Assembly: GCA_037126765.1 (NCBI GenBank)
Contig: JBBCBC010000034.1
Location: forward strand, 16,800,691 to 16,864,690
Direction: 5' to 3'
Length of the DNA stretch: 64,000 bases
Source of the DNA: Stenogyne calaminthoides
Lineage: Eukaryota > Streptophyta > Magnoliopsida > Lamiales > Lamiaceae
Numbering within the stretch: position 1 is the stretch's first letter; each line of letters opens with the position of its first letter. A program made the position numbers and the translations under genes. The notes beneath the pieces are model-generated. The model ran no database searches. It was given only the letters and a program-made list of their open reading frames with translations, and was not told where the DNA came from. This document shows positions 33,351 to 44,211 of the stretch, in pieces.

Positions 33351-36300
33351 GGCCTCTTGCTCAAACTCTTCTGTTCCCCGAGAATCAGACCACCATAGTT
33401 CCTCTTCTTCCCCCTCTGTCAGTAGAATCCCCCGTGGCGATGCAAATGCGCCGGAGACGAATGTCTCGGGTTCAGGAATTTGTTGGTAAATTCGGCAACC
33501 GTTTGCCGTTCTTTCCTCTGATTCTGACGAAGCCCTAAATGAATTGGATAGGGACTTGGTCCGTAATGATTCTTCGGAAGATTCAAGTGATAATTTTTTG
33601 CCCCAAATTCAAATTGGATCTAGGGATGTTGATAATGTTAATGTAGATAGGAATGACAATGTTGTGAGGGGGAAAATTTTGGCGGTTGTAAATATAACCG
33701 AATCGAACATAGGGGTAGTTGGCGAGCAAAATTCTGAGCTTGATATATCTGTTGGTGTCCCTCATAGTCCAACGTATAACGAGTATAACGCTCGTTATAG
33801 TTTTGATTGGCTCGAGCAACCTCATAGGATTAGTGTTGAGAGCGAGTACCCAGCGAACAAGATAGCGAGCATAATTGATGCCGATAGGCTCACTCGGCTG
33901 CATTGGATTTATGAAACTCCAAAAGATGTCTTTTTCTGGGCGCCAGGTTCTGATGAGCGGGCCGACCAACCCCCTGAGGGTTGTGTCGCTGTAAATTTAG
34001 ACACAATGGAAGCTGGCCTTTGATTTCCCCTCCATCCGGCCATCACCGTTTGCTCGTGGAATGGAACATCACCATTACGCAGCTCAAGCCGAACAGGTGG
34101 CATATGATCATGAGTTTCCTGACTTTGTTCGGCAAGATGAAGCCAAGGTACTATCCCTCAGCAGCTGAGCTTGCTCGATTGGTGCACTTGACCCGTCCGA
34201 GGGGTGAACACGGGTGGTTGTTCATGCAAGCTAATGCCAAGTGCAAAATTATTGAGGACGTGCCGAACAAAATCAGTGATTGGAAGGAAAAGTTTTGGTT
34301 AGTTGGGGGCGATTGGAAAAGCCCGGCCTCTGGAAGCGAACCAAATGCTCGTTTAGATATCCCTACTGACTTCGGGGTGTACCGAAGTAAGTGATTTTGT
34401 GTCTTTCGTCCTTCGATTTGAACTGATTTTAACTCGCTTTTTATTTCAGGGATTCTAGCTGCGACGGACAAGGAGACAAACGACGGCTATTTTAGCAGCG
34501 TTTGGGAAATTGATCTGGAGTCTCGTTCGGAGCGATCTGTGAGAACTCTGAATACTGTTGATCAGAGAAAGAAAGGAGGTTTGTTCGTGCCTCCTCATCA
34601 TCTTGTTGCTGTTAATCCTACTGGTAAGGATTGCCTCTTGTATTTGTATAAGTTTTGTGCCATTTTGCTCGTTATTACCCTTCTGTTCATACTGAATTAT
34701 TTTGTTTATATCCTTCCCCGCTGTGACCATTGATGTGAGTACATCCGAGCATACTGAGATGGCTCGGAGAAAAAGGCCATAGGAGCTTGCTCGGATTCAG
34801 GCTGAGCGGGAGGCTCAGCGAACAGGTAGAGGGGAGGCGAGCAGGGCTAACCGATCCGCATCCGGTCCTGGGGAATCAAGCCGAGCGCAAAGGAGCACTC
34901 GTTCGGCCGAGCAAGGGGTTGGCGAACAAGCTCCGTCGCCGAAGAGACCGAGGGTGGAGATCGGCGAGCAGGGGCCGAGCGAACAAACTCGGGCGAGCAC
35001 GCCGAGCGAACAGGCTCAGACGGGTACTGATGCCATCAGGGTGACTCAGACCCCTACTGTCGAGGCGATCAGAGCAACTGCCTCCGTGGTTGGTCCAATT
35101 TCACAGATTGTTGAAATGGAGGTTGGCACATCTTCTCCACCTCCTGCCGGACCCCGATCATGGACTCCGTTAGATCCTGAGCTCCGGTCCCCTAAGGATA
35201 GATCATTCTTGGGATGGGATCCGACTCGTGTAGGCAGGTACATTTTGTTCGATCTGCTTCTGTTTTGGTTATTTTTGCTCGCCATTTTTATATTCATTTG
35301 CTCGAATATATATGTAGGTTGAGTAGGTTATCGCCTTTGATGCCCAATCTGAAGAACTACTTCTGCTCGCCAAGTGTTCGCAAGGTTCCGGGCATTCCTG
35401 AGCATGTTCAGAAAGCTTGCCAGACTCATGTTCGAGCATGGACTACTGATCTGGAAGAGTCCACTACGGGTCCCACTCCCCTGGAAAATTTGCGTCTGGG
35501 TCTAGTGCTTCAGGGCCAATCTATGGTCGTTCTTGAGAAAGCCTATGCTCAGTCCGTCAACCTCCATGCCAATTACTTGGCTTTGATCAGGAATTTTGAA
35601 GAAAAGGTGGGCGAACTGAACAGGGCTCAGGATGAATTGAGGTTGGCTCAGGGAGAATCTTCTTCGGCACAAGCTGATGCTCACCGGGCTCAGGAGGATG
35701 CCCGCAAGGCTCAGGAAAATGCTCGCCGGTTTCAGGAAGATGCACGCCTGGCTCAGGAAGATGCTCGCCAGACAAAGGAGGAATTGATTCACTCTCAGGA
35801 GGAGGTAGCCAGTATACGAAGAACTCAGGAGGATATGAATGTTGAGCTTCGTAGACTCCGAGCTGGTGTCGAGGCCATGAAAAATGAGAGGGATGCGCTC
35901 GGTCAATAACTCATCATTGCTGAGGAGACCAACACTCGTTGGGTCTCGAAAATTCAAAGCTGCACGATGATGAGTATGTTGATTCCATGTCCAACTTCTC
36001 CTACATTTGTGCCTTCGCCGATGCTATCCGGTCTGTTCGCCATGCATCCAACAGCGAACAAATTGCCCCTCTTGTAGCTAGTTTTCAGCAATACTTGATC
36101 TACAACCCACCGGACCGCAACCTTCCAATGTCAGATTTAAATGATCTGTGTGATTTCTCCGTTCTTCCTGAAGGGATCAAAGTTGATGATCCGATTCTGG
36201 ATGAGGAAGAGGGCTCAGACATGAATATCGCTGAGGTTGCTGGCCAAAATCTCCAGACTGGGTCTGGGACCGATCAGGTGCAGGACGAGCAAAGGGGACC

Positions 36301-36439
36301 TCCTGTGACCGAGCATAATGTACCTTCTGGCGAGCATGTGGTACCCGACCATACTGAAGGAGTTGTTGCTGAGGGGGCAAAGCACAATTTGTTCGACATC
36401 TCTCTCCCGTCTACCCCCAATTATGATTTTTCTCCTTGA
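33351..36439 (+). pseudogene. antisense intron-containing gene of element C (Transposase_28/plant-mobile-like domain plus coiled coil)
   Basis: Starts at MASCSNSSVPRESDHH (33351). Exons: 33351-34386, 34450-34622, about 34739-35237, 35318 onward. Introns 34387-34449 and 35238-35317 have clean GT...AG ends, and the frame is kept across both. Order: Ser/Asp-rich N-terminus; a domain running from YSFDWLEQPHRIS through VFFWAPGSDERADQPPEG, NLDTMEAGL and FPLHPAI to WLFMQANAKCKIIEDV and WKEKFWLVGGDW, resembling Pfam Transposase_28 ('putative gypsy type transposon'); a basic PSPKRPRVEIG motif like a nuclear-localisation signal (about 34930-34960); then a coiled coil of AQEDAR-type heptads (35590-35900); then an acidic C-terminus ending DFSP (36439). 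Breaks: TAA at 33487, TGA at 34021, a frameshift near 34060, TAG at 34779, and a stop at 35907 followed by a frame change. Additional antisense ORFs are known from Tat elements such as Grande; their function is not established. Confidence 0.75.
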
Positions 36440-37300
36440 TGTTATTTTTGTTTTGTTGAACATACGTTGTGTGATTTTTTGTCTTCTTCACTTTCTGTTC
36501 GAACAATGTCTTTAATATTTGTAGTTTTTGCTGACTTCTTGTCTTTTGTTCGAACATATTTACAACTGAATGGATAGATTACATATTGAACCAACTCCTC
36601 TAACCTGATTGTTTGATAATTGTCGAGGATGAAAATTGATACTTGTGTTGCTTGATGTTTGCTTTGTTGCATCGTGTTAAACTTTGTTGCTTTCGGTTTT
36701 TGCCTTTTTCTTCGAATGAATTCGAACATTGGGTTTGCCTATGCCCGCTCCTGACTTTTTTCGGTTTTGATTATCTTATTGTCGTTGCAATCGGTTGATC
36801 GTCTTATTTAGGTGCGACCAGATGGGTTACTTTATGAACCCCCCCTTTCTTGGTGCGCGATCGTCTTATTTAGGTGTGATCACTTCGTACTAGGGCCGTC
36901 TTATTTAGCTGTGACCCCGCACTCATCACCCACTTTTGCTACGGGTATATGTAAGTACGAGTCGTCTTTTGCGACTGCGTACCCATTACTCGCTTTTTGC
37001 TGCGGGAATCAGAGTACGAACTCGTTCGTCAGGTGAACATAGACTTGGGCTCGTTCGTCTTTGTTCGGGCCATCCGGCTTAGGTGCGACCTCAAATAGGC
37101 TTGAACTAGAAAATCTTTGCGAACAAAAGTACAAATACCTTTCTTTTTTCTTTTTGCAACACTTTGTATTCTATTACATCCTTCGTATCTGAAGAAGACT
37201 ATCTATTACACAACTATTGTTATCAGACTAGGGTTTTGAATTTAAACCTTGTCTTGAGTAGACACGAACTGGCCTCACCTTGTCCGCAGAATTGATGCTG
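36440..37300. other. element C spacer, homologous to element A
   Basis: Non-coding. 36440-36760 is T-rich and may be the 3' UTR of the antisense gene. 36770-37090 has the CGTCTTATTTAGGTGTGA(C/T) repeats and the GTGACCCCGCACTC...GGGTATATGTAAGTACGAG segment shared with element A. Confidence 0.65.
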
Positions 37301-37861
37301 ACAAGGATGTGGCACATCATCCTATCTACCCTTCTTTCTTCGTAACATGCTCAAGCAGCAGCAGCATAAACTTTTGTCCCTCCTGGAAAAGTTGTGATTA
37401 TCTTGCGGGGGCCAAGGGCATGAGCATGTGGCGCATTCCTCGCCGCTTAAAGTAGGTCGAGCAAAAAATTTAGCTCGCACCATTCTCGTCCCCTTCAAGT
37501 AGATGCTAAGCATCGCGCCCACATCTTGTTTTGAGCGGACACTATGACATCCCTCCTTCGAGGAGATTTTGGGGATGCATAGGGGACTAATGACTTACTA
37601 CTGCATAAGCAGTGAGTAACGTGGAGTGCCAACCATGACTCTGCCGAGCATCTTGAGTCTGCAACGAGCTTCAACCTGTTCTCGCAAAGTCATACGGGGT
37701 AAAAGACTCAGATCGTAGCGGATGCTCGATTCAAATTGAATGATCGCCGAATCGAGAGTCAATTCTTCTACGCCTGGGGGCATACTAAACTGACTTCCTT
37801 CTGAGAATCGCAGTATTTTTCCTTTTTTCTTCTTCATACGTTTTTTCTCTGCTTTTTTCAA
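37300..37861 (-). CDS. short minus-strand ORFs with an upstream TATA box, unknown product
   Basis: An ATG at 37835-37837 (minus) opens a frame to 37598 beginning MKKKKGKILRFSEG and containing PPGVEELTLDSAI and LPRMTLREQVEARCRLKML. A TATAAATA box lies about 40 nt upstream (37878-37886 on the minus strand, CTATAAATAGGGG). A further minus-strand frame, 37522-37322, follows in the same orientation. I recognise no domain. It faces the antisense gene (convergent) and lies in the same sense as pol. It could be an extra sense ORF of the element or chance. Confidence 0.3.
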
Positions 37862-38224
37862 CTGTCAATATGCCCCTATTTATAGAACTTTCCCAAGCTA
37901 GTCTTTGGCATAGCTAAATTGGTGCTAGCTCTCTTTACTTTTGCTCCCCTTTTGACATCCTGTCGGCTTTTTTGACTCTTTGCTCAAAGATTGACTCATC
38001 CCTGCATGGTTGCCACCACTTGTTAACTCGTTCCGATACGTATCTTCTGTTGACAACTCGTTCTGACACGTATCTTCTGTCTATCGATAGTGCTGTCCAG
38101 CATTTCTTTCCTGAAGATATGTATCGAACATAATGTACTCTTCTTTCAGGATTGTCCTACTCGTTTGAACTGATTGGCTGATTTTGTTCGGCCCTTTGTG
38201 TTTGTTTCAGTACATCGGCCATTA

Positions 38225-38330
38225 TGTTCGGCCAACTATGATCACTTCAGCTGTGTGGACGATTTTGTTCGGCCAACTATGATCACTTCAGCTGTGTGGA
38301 CGATTTTGTTCGGCCAACTATGCTCGCTAT
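38225..38330. repeat. 41-bp tandem repeat in element C
   Basis: TGTTCGGCCAACTATGATCA starts at 38225, 38266 and 38307; about 2.5 units separated by 41 bp each, between the spacer and integrase. Confidence 0.85.
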
Positions 38331-38699
38331 TATTGATAGTATTTTTTCTAATTTGATGCATTCCACGAGTAGGACAATGGGACTCCATTCAGGTCTTCCA
38401 AGTCATAGGCCCCGTTTAGAAAAATGTTCTGTAACTCTGAACGGACCTTCCCATGCTCGGCTGAACACACCACTTGATACCCCCATTGCTCGCTTTTAAA
38501 ACCAAATTTCACATTGAACTGCGTGTTCGGACTTTGAGTTGTAAAACTTCTCTCGATCTCTTTTTGTACATGGCATTCTTGAAATCACCTCGTCTTCTTT
38601 CTTCCAACAGTTCAGACTTTCGGCGGCCTACCGTCATTAATGTGCTCTCCGAAAGTCATTGTTCGATGACTTGAATCTTGATTTCTCTTGGTATAATAA

Positions 38700-39545
38700 C
38701 TTTCCGCACCAAATGCCGTGGCAAACGGGTCTCCGCAGCTTGATGTTCAAAGTTGTTCGATAAGCCCATAATATTTCAGCAACTCTTCAAATTTATCCAC
38801 CCCCTTGAAATTATCAAGTCCGCCTTGAGGGTATGCTTGATGATTTTATTAACGGCCTCAACTTGTCCGCTTGATCGGGGATAGTACGGAGTTGAGTAGT
38901 GTTTTTTATCCCCAAATGAAAGCACAATTTCGCCTAAATTCACTTCCATCGAATCGCTTGCCGTTATCGCATTAATGATTGGGGAAGCCCAAATCGACAA
39001 ATGATATTCTTCCAAACAAAGTTCCACATTCTTTGTTCGGTGATCTTGACAATGGCCTCGCTTCGCCCATTTAGTATAGTAATCCACAAAGAACCACAAC
39101 AAATTTTACTCCCGACGCGTGCGGTGGGAAATGGGTCGATCAAATCGATCCCCCATTTAGCAAATGGCCATGGGCTATAAACTGACACTAATTCTTCAGG
39201 TGGGCTATGAATAAGTGGAGCATGTACCTGACATCTGTGGCACGCGCGAGCATACGCGAGCGAATCCTTTTTTAGGGTTGGCCAATAATAACCTTGTCTG
39301 ATTATTTTGTGCGCCAGAACGAGCCCGCCTGTATGATTTCCGCATACTCCTTAATGGATTTGTTCCAGAAGTACACGACCTTCTTCAGGAGTAATACACT
39401 TCAAAAGTGGAAGTGAGAAGCTTCTTTTGTATAAACGCTCGCCTATGATAGTATAATAAGCGAAGCGATTGTAATCTGAGGCGAGTAGCTTGTGCCTTAT
39501 TTTCAGGGAGAAGTCCCTTTTGTAGGTAACCCAGGATTGGAGTCA
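38700..39545 (-). pseudogene. element C integrase
   Basis: Two overlapping minus-strand frames give a decayed gypsy-type integrase. Recognisable are SPWPFAKWGIDLIDPFP, FVWKNIICRFGLPQSL, then, in another frame, FGDKKHYSTPYYPRSSGQVE followed by AVNKIIKHTLKA. These match the core-domain order of Tat integrases. The catalytic segments are broken by frameshifts (for example between 39188 and 39102) and the zinc-binding HHCC region near 39250-39400 is only faintly visible. Confidence 0.85.
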
Positions 39546-39546
39546 T

Positions 39547-40089
39547 TCAAGTTTCTTGTTCGCCTGTTATTTGGGCGATCATAACTCTGGGAACTGATGG
39601 TGAACAAGTTGTGACGACCACAATGTCTGTTGTGTTCGCCACTCCTTCTGCTGTTGCAAGGCGTGCCAAAGCATCAGCGAACGAATTACCCAATCGTGGT
39701 AATTGCTCAATGAAAACTTGTTCAAAATGCTCGAGTAATTCTTTTGCTAGTTGTTGATACTGTACCATCTGTTCGCCTCGGGCCTCGTACTCACCTGTCA
39801 CTTGATAAACGATTATCTGAGAATCGCTATAAATCATCAGCCTCTGAATTCCCATTGTCATTGCCATCTGTAGTCCAGCGATCAAAGCTTCATATTCGGC
39901 TTCATTATTTGTAGCTGGGAAATCAAAACGGATGGCTATTGTGAATGTTTGCCTGGTCGGGCTGATGAGAACTACGCCTGCTCCGGATCTTAAACTTGTT
40001 GATGAGCCATCAACATACATATGCCATGGTTGGTCGATAGCTTTTTTGAGCATTTGAGGATATGTCAACTCGACCATGAAATCGGCCAT
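39547..40089 (-). pseudogene. element C second (additional, archaeal-type) RNase H
   Basis: 180 codons without a stop. Features: WHMYVDGSSTSLRSGAGVVL with the first catalytic Asp, NNEAEYEALIAGLQMA with the catalytic Glu, LMIYSDSQIIVYQVTGEYEA with the second Asp, and NSFADALARLAT with the last Asp. This is the additional RNase H located between the pol RNase H and integrase that marks the Tat lineage of Ty3/gypsy. All four expected acidic residues appear present, so this is the best preserved domain of the element. Confidence 0.93.
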
Positions 40090-40740
40090 AAAATCGTTCC
40101 CTTCATTGTCGATTCAGAGCTTAACGTAATGCCGAATTGTCCTAACTCTACCGCCCACTTTAGTAATCTGCCGGCAGTATCTGGACGGTGGAGGACTTGG
40201 CACAATGGGAAAGTGGTCAGTACCTCGACTGAGTGGTCGAAAAAATATGGTCGTAATTTTCGAACACTCATGACGAGGGCATATGCTAATTTTTCCAATG
40301 GTGGGTATCGGAGCTCGGCTTCCTTAAGTACTTGGATTACATAGTAAATGGGCAAGTGTATAGTGCCTTCTGCTCGTACGAGCACAACACTGATCGCATG
40401 CTCGGATGCAGCAAGATACAGATAGAGTTGTTCGCCTGGGACAAGCTTAGACAGTGTCTGAGTATCTGCAAGGTACTGCTTCAATGATTCGAATGCATTT
40501 TGGCAATGCTCGGTCCACTGGAATTTCCCTTTCTTCAATGTATCGAAGAAAGGTTTGCATTTGTCTCCAGTTCGTGATATAAACCGGCTTACGGAAGCTA
40601 AACGTCTGGTTAACTTTTGGACCTCTTTCACATTTCGGGGAGCTTGCATATCGAGCATGGCTTGAATCTTTGTTGGGTTCGCTTCGATCCCTCGTTGACT
40701 GACCATATGTCCGAGGAATTTTCCTGAGTGAACCCCAAAA
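40065..40740 (-). pseudogene. element C RT C-terminal part and first RNase H
   Basis: Minus-strand frame 40706-40065. Begins VSQRGIEANPTKIQAML (RT thumb region), then RLASVSRFISRTGDKCKPFF, FQWTEHCQNAFESLK and LYLYLAASEHAISVVLV (first RNase H, degraded active site), then YPPLEKLAYALVMS. Typical of gypsy Pol. It overlaps the next frame by 25 bp through a frameshift. A parallel minus-strand frame 40746-40447 is a partial shadow. Confidence 0.92.
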
Positions 40741-40742
40741 CT

Positions 40743-41215
40743 TCATTTTTTCGGATTTAGCTTCATATTGTACTTCCTGAGTATATCGAACGTTTGTGCG
40801 AGGTGGGTGATGTGGTCTTCCTTATGTTCACTCTTAACCACAATATCATCAATATATACCTCAATTGTTCGGCCGATGTGTTCATCGAACATTTTGTTCA
40901 CCAAACGTTGATATGTTGCTCCGGCATTCTTTAATCCGAACGGCATGCGTTGCCAACAGTACATGTTCTTTTCACTGCAGAATGACGTATTCTTTTGATC
41001 TTCCGGGTGCATAGGTATTTGGTGATAACCAGCAAATGCATCCATAAAAGTCATGAGTTCATAGCCTCTTCAGACATATCGACCAAATAATTGATATCGC
41101 CATCGGAAGTTATCTTTCGGACATGCCTTGTTTAAATCCGTGAAATCAATACACACCCTCCAGGACCATTAAGCCTGCGGACGAGCCAGAAGGTTCGCAA
41201 GCCATCTTGGGCATT
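40743..41215 (-). pseudogene. element C reverse transcriptase core
   Basis: Minus-strand frame 41054-40743 reads FMDAFAGYHQIPMHPEDQ (first catalytic Asp), RMPFGLKNAGATYQRLVN and the catalytic box VYIDDIVVKS, ending NMKLNPKK. A frame change separates it from the RT N-terminus. The CVDFTDLNKACP-like segment lies in 41054-41200, recognisable only in pieces in another frame. Confidence 0.94.
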
Positions 41216-41866
41216 TTACTTCTCGAATCGGTTTGTTGTCGAAAACTTTTTTTTGATTTCACTATTCATTGCCGCATATTTTTCCGGACTAAACTTTCTG
41301 CGCTTCTGGATAACTGGAGTTTGTATTGGATCAAGGTTGAGGGAGTGGCATGCATGTTTTGGATCAACGCCAACCATGTCTTTGTGCGACCATGCGAACA
41401 CATCCAAGTTTGCTTGAAGATAAGCAATAATTTCTGTTCGAATTGGTTTAGGTAATTCTGAACCAATGAACACTTCTAACTCGGGTCTGTTCGGGTCAAT
41501 TTTGATGGACTCCAGTTGTTCGACAGGTGTTGCTCGCTTTCTTTTTTGCTTCCACCGAGGATCTTGGATGGACCCCCGGTGCTCGTCATCAACCTCCATG
41601 GGTTCAAAACCTATGCGAGGCTCCAGATCTGTTTGCTCGTTCGGCTGATCAATATTCATTTGATCTAGGAGATCTGGGGAATTAGTTGTCACCCCGGAGT
41701 CTGTGTTCGCGCATTCTGTGCTCGCGCGAAGAGCTATGCTCGTCGAACTTATGTTCGTCGGAAGATCTTTAGGCGAGGTATTTGCTCGCTGGCTTGGCTC
41801 ACCAATCTCCCATGTTTGCTCCATCATATTGACGATGCTTTGTTTTTCTGGTGCACATGATAGCAA
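41216..41866 (-). pseudogene. element C RT N-terminal linker
   Basis: Charged region, then IAYLQANLDVFAWSHKDMVG, ICHSLNLD-like LNLDPIQTPVIQKRRKFSPE and EIKKKF. The VFAWSHxDM ... QKRRxFxPE series is the standard entry to Tat reverse transcriptase. Its frame is shared with the protease frame upstream, with stops between. Confidence 0.88.
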
Positions 41867-41968
41867 ACAATCTCGAGCTTTCTTCTGATCTCCTTTTACG
41901 CTTCCTGTTCCATCTTGTGTCGGAAATTTAACACAATAGTAATACGTAGAACAGGCCGCTTTGAATTC

Positions 41969-42469
41969 CTAAATAAACGGGTGACCTAGGAACCCGTTAT
42001 AAGTAGATGGAGCATCGACGATTACAAAATCTAGCATTCTAGTTCGTCGGATGTCCGGATTCAGAGTTGATTCTAACTCGACTCCTAACCTAATCATACC
42101 ATAGGGTCGGGTTACAGATTCCCCAAAACCCATTATGGTATGATTACACGGTTCAATATAACTGCTCAAGTCTCCAACTTGTTTTTCCATCTGGCGAAGG
42201 GTGTTGACGAACAGAATGTTCGCATAAGCTCCGGTGTCAACCAGGAGGCGGTGCACCTTCAACCCGAGGAGACGAGCACTGATGGTTAAGGAGTCATTGT
42301 GGGGAGTTATGATTCCATCGAGATCGTCTTCTGAAAACATAATCTGGTGGGAGGGTGGCGTGCTAGCTGATGTGCTCGCTACCTTCACTTGATGGATGCT
42401 TTGCATGGCACGCATCTCCATCTTTTTTCGTCTGTTTGATAATGTTGGTGCCTGGTAACATCCACCCAC
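41969..42469 (-). pseudogene. element C aspartic protease
   Basis: Minus-strand frame with LLVDTGAYANILFVNTL as the active-site segment (DTG), preceded by the IMFSEDDLDGI ... HNDSLTISA strand typical of Tat protease. It is followed by MIRLGVELES and MLDFVIVDAPSTYNGFLGHP, in family order. Complete across the domain; separated from gag by a frameshift in the overlap with 42385. Confidence 0.9.
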
Positions 42470-43365
42470 TGTCCATATTCAGGACGTATCATGTGAATCT
42501 CTTGACTTTCTCGACCTCTTCCCACAGTAGGAGGCCCTCTTCTAGATAACTCGAACCTCTTACGTGACTCTTCGGGATCACTGTCAGATGTTTGTTCGGC
42601 CTTTCGCTTACCCCTTCGATCTTCTATTTTTTCTGTTCGAGAGTCTCTGCTCGCTGGCTTTTTTAAGAATTGGGTAAGACGATTATCTTTGTATAGCTTC
42701 CAAAGTTGGCGGAGTAAGTCGCGACATTCTTCAGTGTTGTGCCCGATGTACTCGTGGTAGTTACAATATTTGGAAGCATTGAGCCAATGTTTATCCATTA
42801 TGATTCTTCTCGGCCTTTCCAACATGTCCCGATCTCTGATTTGGTTAAAGATTGTCTCTGCTGAAACGCCCAAAAGACTTCGTAGGGCGTTAGCTTCTGC
42901 TCTTTCTTCAAATGGTTTGAAAGAGCCTGGGGGTTTGTACCCCCCTTCATTCATCACTTTCTTCCCGAAAGCTTTCCTAGTGGTTGGTTCCTGACCCAAT
43001 CGTGATTGGGCGAGCAAATCTTGCATGGCTATAATTTTGGCTGCTCGCTCTCGGAACTCTGAATATCTGTTAAAGCGCCTCTTGGTGCATGGCCTTCCAC
43101 ATATCGATGTTTAGAGTCGGGGCCCCGACCACCGCAAGGATTTTGGCATCCTCTTCAATGGGGCCCCATCATACGCACATTTATCAAATCTTTCTATGTA
43201 TGCTCGTCGGACTCACCTTTTTAGTTGGGAGAAATCGCCAACCTTTGTTTTTGGCGTTGGCGAAAGCACACATGGATGAAAAGTGGGACAGAAATTGTTG
43301 TCCCAATTGGGCGAAAAGATGTGATGGACGCGGGTGGCAAGGTAGAAAACCATCTATGTGCCCGA
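42385..43365 (-). pseudogene. element C gag, capsid end and zinc knuckle
   Basis: Minus-strand frame 43026-42385 contains ERAEANALRSLLGV, RPRRIIMDKHWLNASKYC and the zinc-knuckle CNYHEYIGHNTEEC (C-x2-H-x4-H-x4-C), the Tat Gag variant, followed by LRQLWKLYKDNRLTQFL. The preceding capsid part, 43365-43027, is broken into several frames. Confidence 0.88.
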
Positions 43366-44211
43366 TCACCCAAAGTCATGGGGAATGATCGGCCTCTGTT
43401 TTGCGTCTGTGGCCCCCATCGCGATCATAAAATCTGAATACTTGCTGAGATGGACATGGGGATCGGACTCAGCATCAAATATGGGAATTGGCGGTTGGGA
43501 CTTCGCCACTTTCTCCTGTATTTTAGCCACCATGATAGCCGGTGACAATGGCGAACAGGATATTGTGTTCGCTCGAGGGTGGCTTTTGGTCGCGGCCAAA
43601 TCGGCCTGTAAACCCTCGATGACTTTTTGCATTTCCGCAATTTTGTGGGCCGACAGATTTGGATCGGGTTTGTTTCCCATCATGAGAACCCAAAGTGGGT
43701 CATGCTCGTGATGGGGCAGTCCCCCTCTCCAAGTTTGTGCTTGACTACCCAATCGATGATGGATAGACAATTTTGTTCCCGCCGATTTTTGTTCGGCATG
43801 CGGATGATCATGAAGATCTGAAGGTGCGGGCATTTTTATTGGCTGTTCCTTTCTTGGATCCAGTCGCCTATTATTGCCGATTCGGTCATTGGCGGAGAGC
43901 CTCAAACGTCCAAACGCTGATGGTCTAGACCCTTGAGGCTGTTCGTCATCAGACGTATCATCGGCCTTTTTATTCGCCCGTTTCGCAATTTTCTTTTTAA
44001 CTTGCTCACTATCAGGTGTACGTGAGCGTCGCTCTTCACGATCTTGAGTTTCTAATTTGGCCAATTCTTTCTGTTGGTCCAGGTGCAAACGAGTCTTACA
44101 CGTGTATGGGGGGGAATACACATGTTCAGTGTTTTTAAAACTTTTTTTCTTCTTGAGGTCGACTTTGGGTCGATAATCCACAAGATTAGGTTCGAGAAGC
44201 ACAGATCGCTC
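43366..44211 (-). pseudogene. element C gag, middle part
   Basis: Minus-strand frame 44202-43366: basic and acidic low-complexity region (KELAKLETQDREERR, KIAKRANKKADDTSDDEQ), then MQKVIEGLQADLAA and PIPIFDAESDPHVHLSKYSD, the entry of the retrotransposon Gag domain. Its upstream end is cut near 44212 by the LTR insertion. Confidence 0.8.

Noticed and set aside
33583..33969. Minus-strand ORF of 128 residues, and another at 35502-35957
   Set aside because: Shadows of the plus-strand antisense gene, which has domain, intron and coiled-coil evidence.
40021..40344. Plus-strand ORFs over pol (also 43089-43711 and 41207-41455)
   Set aside because: Opposite to clear protease, RT, RNase H and gag motifs of element C.
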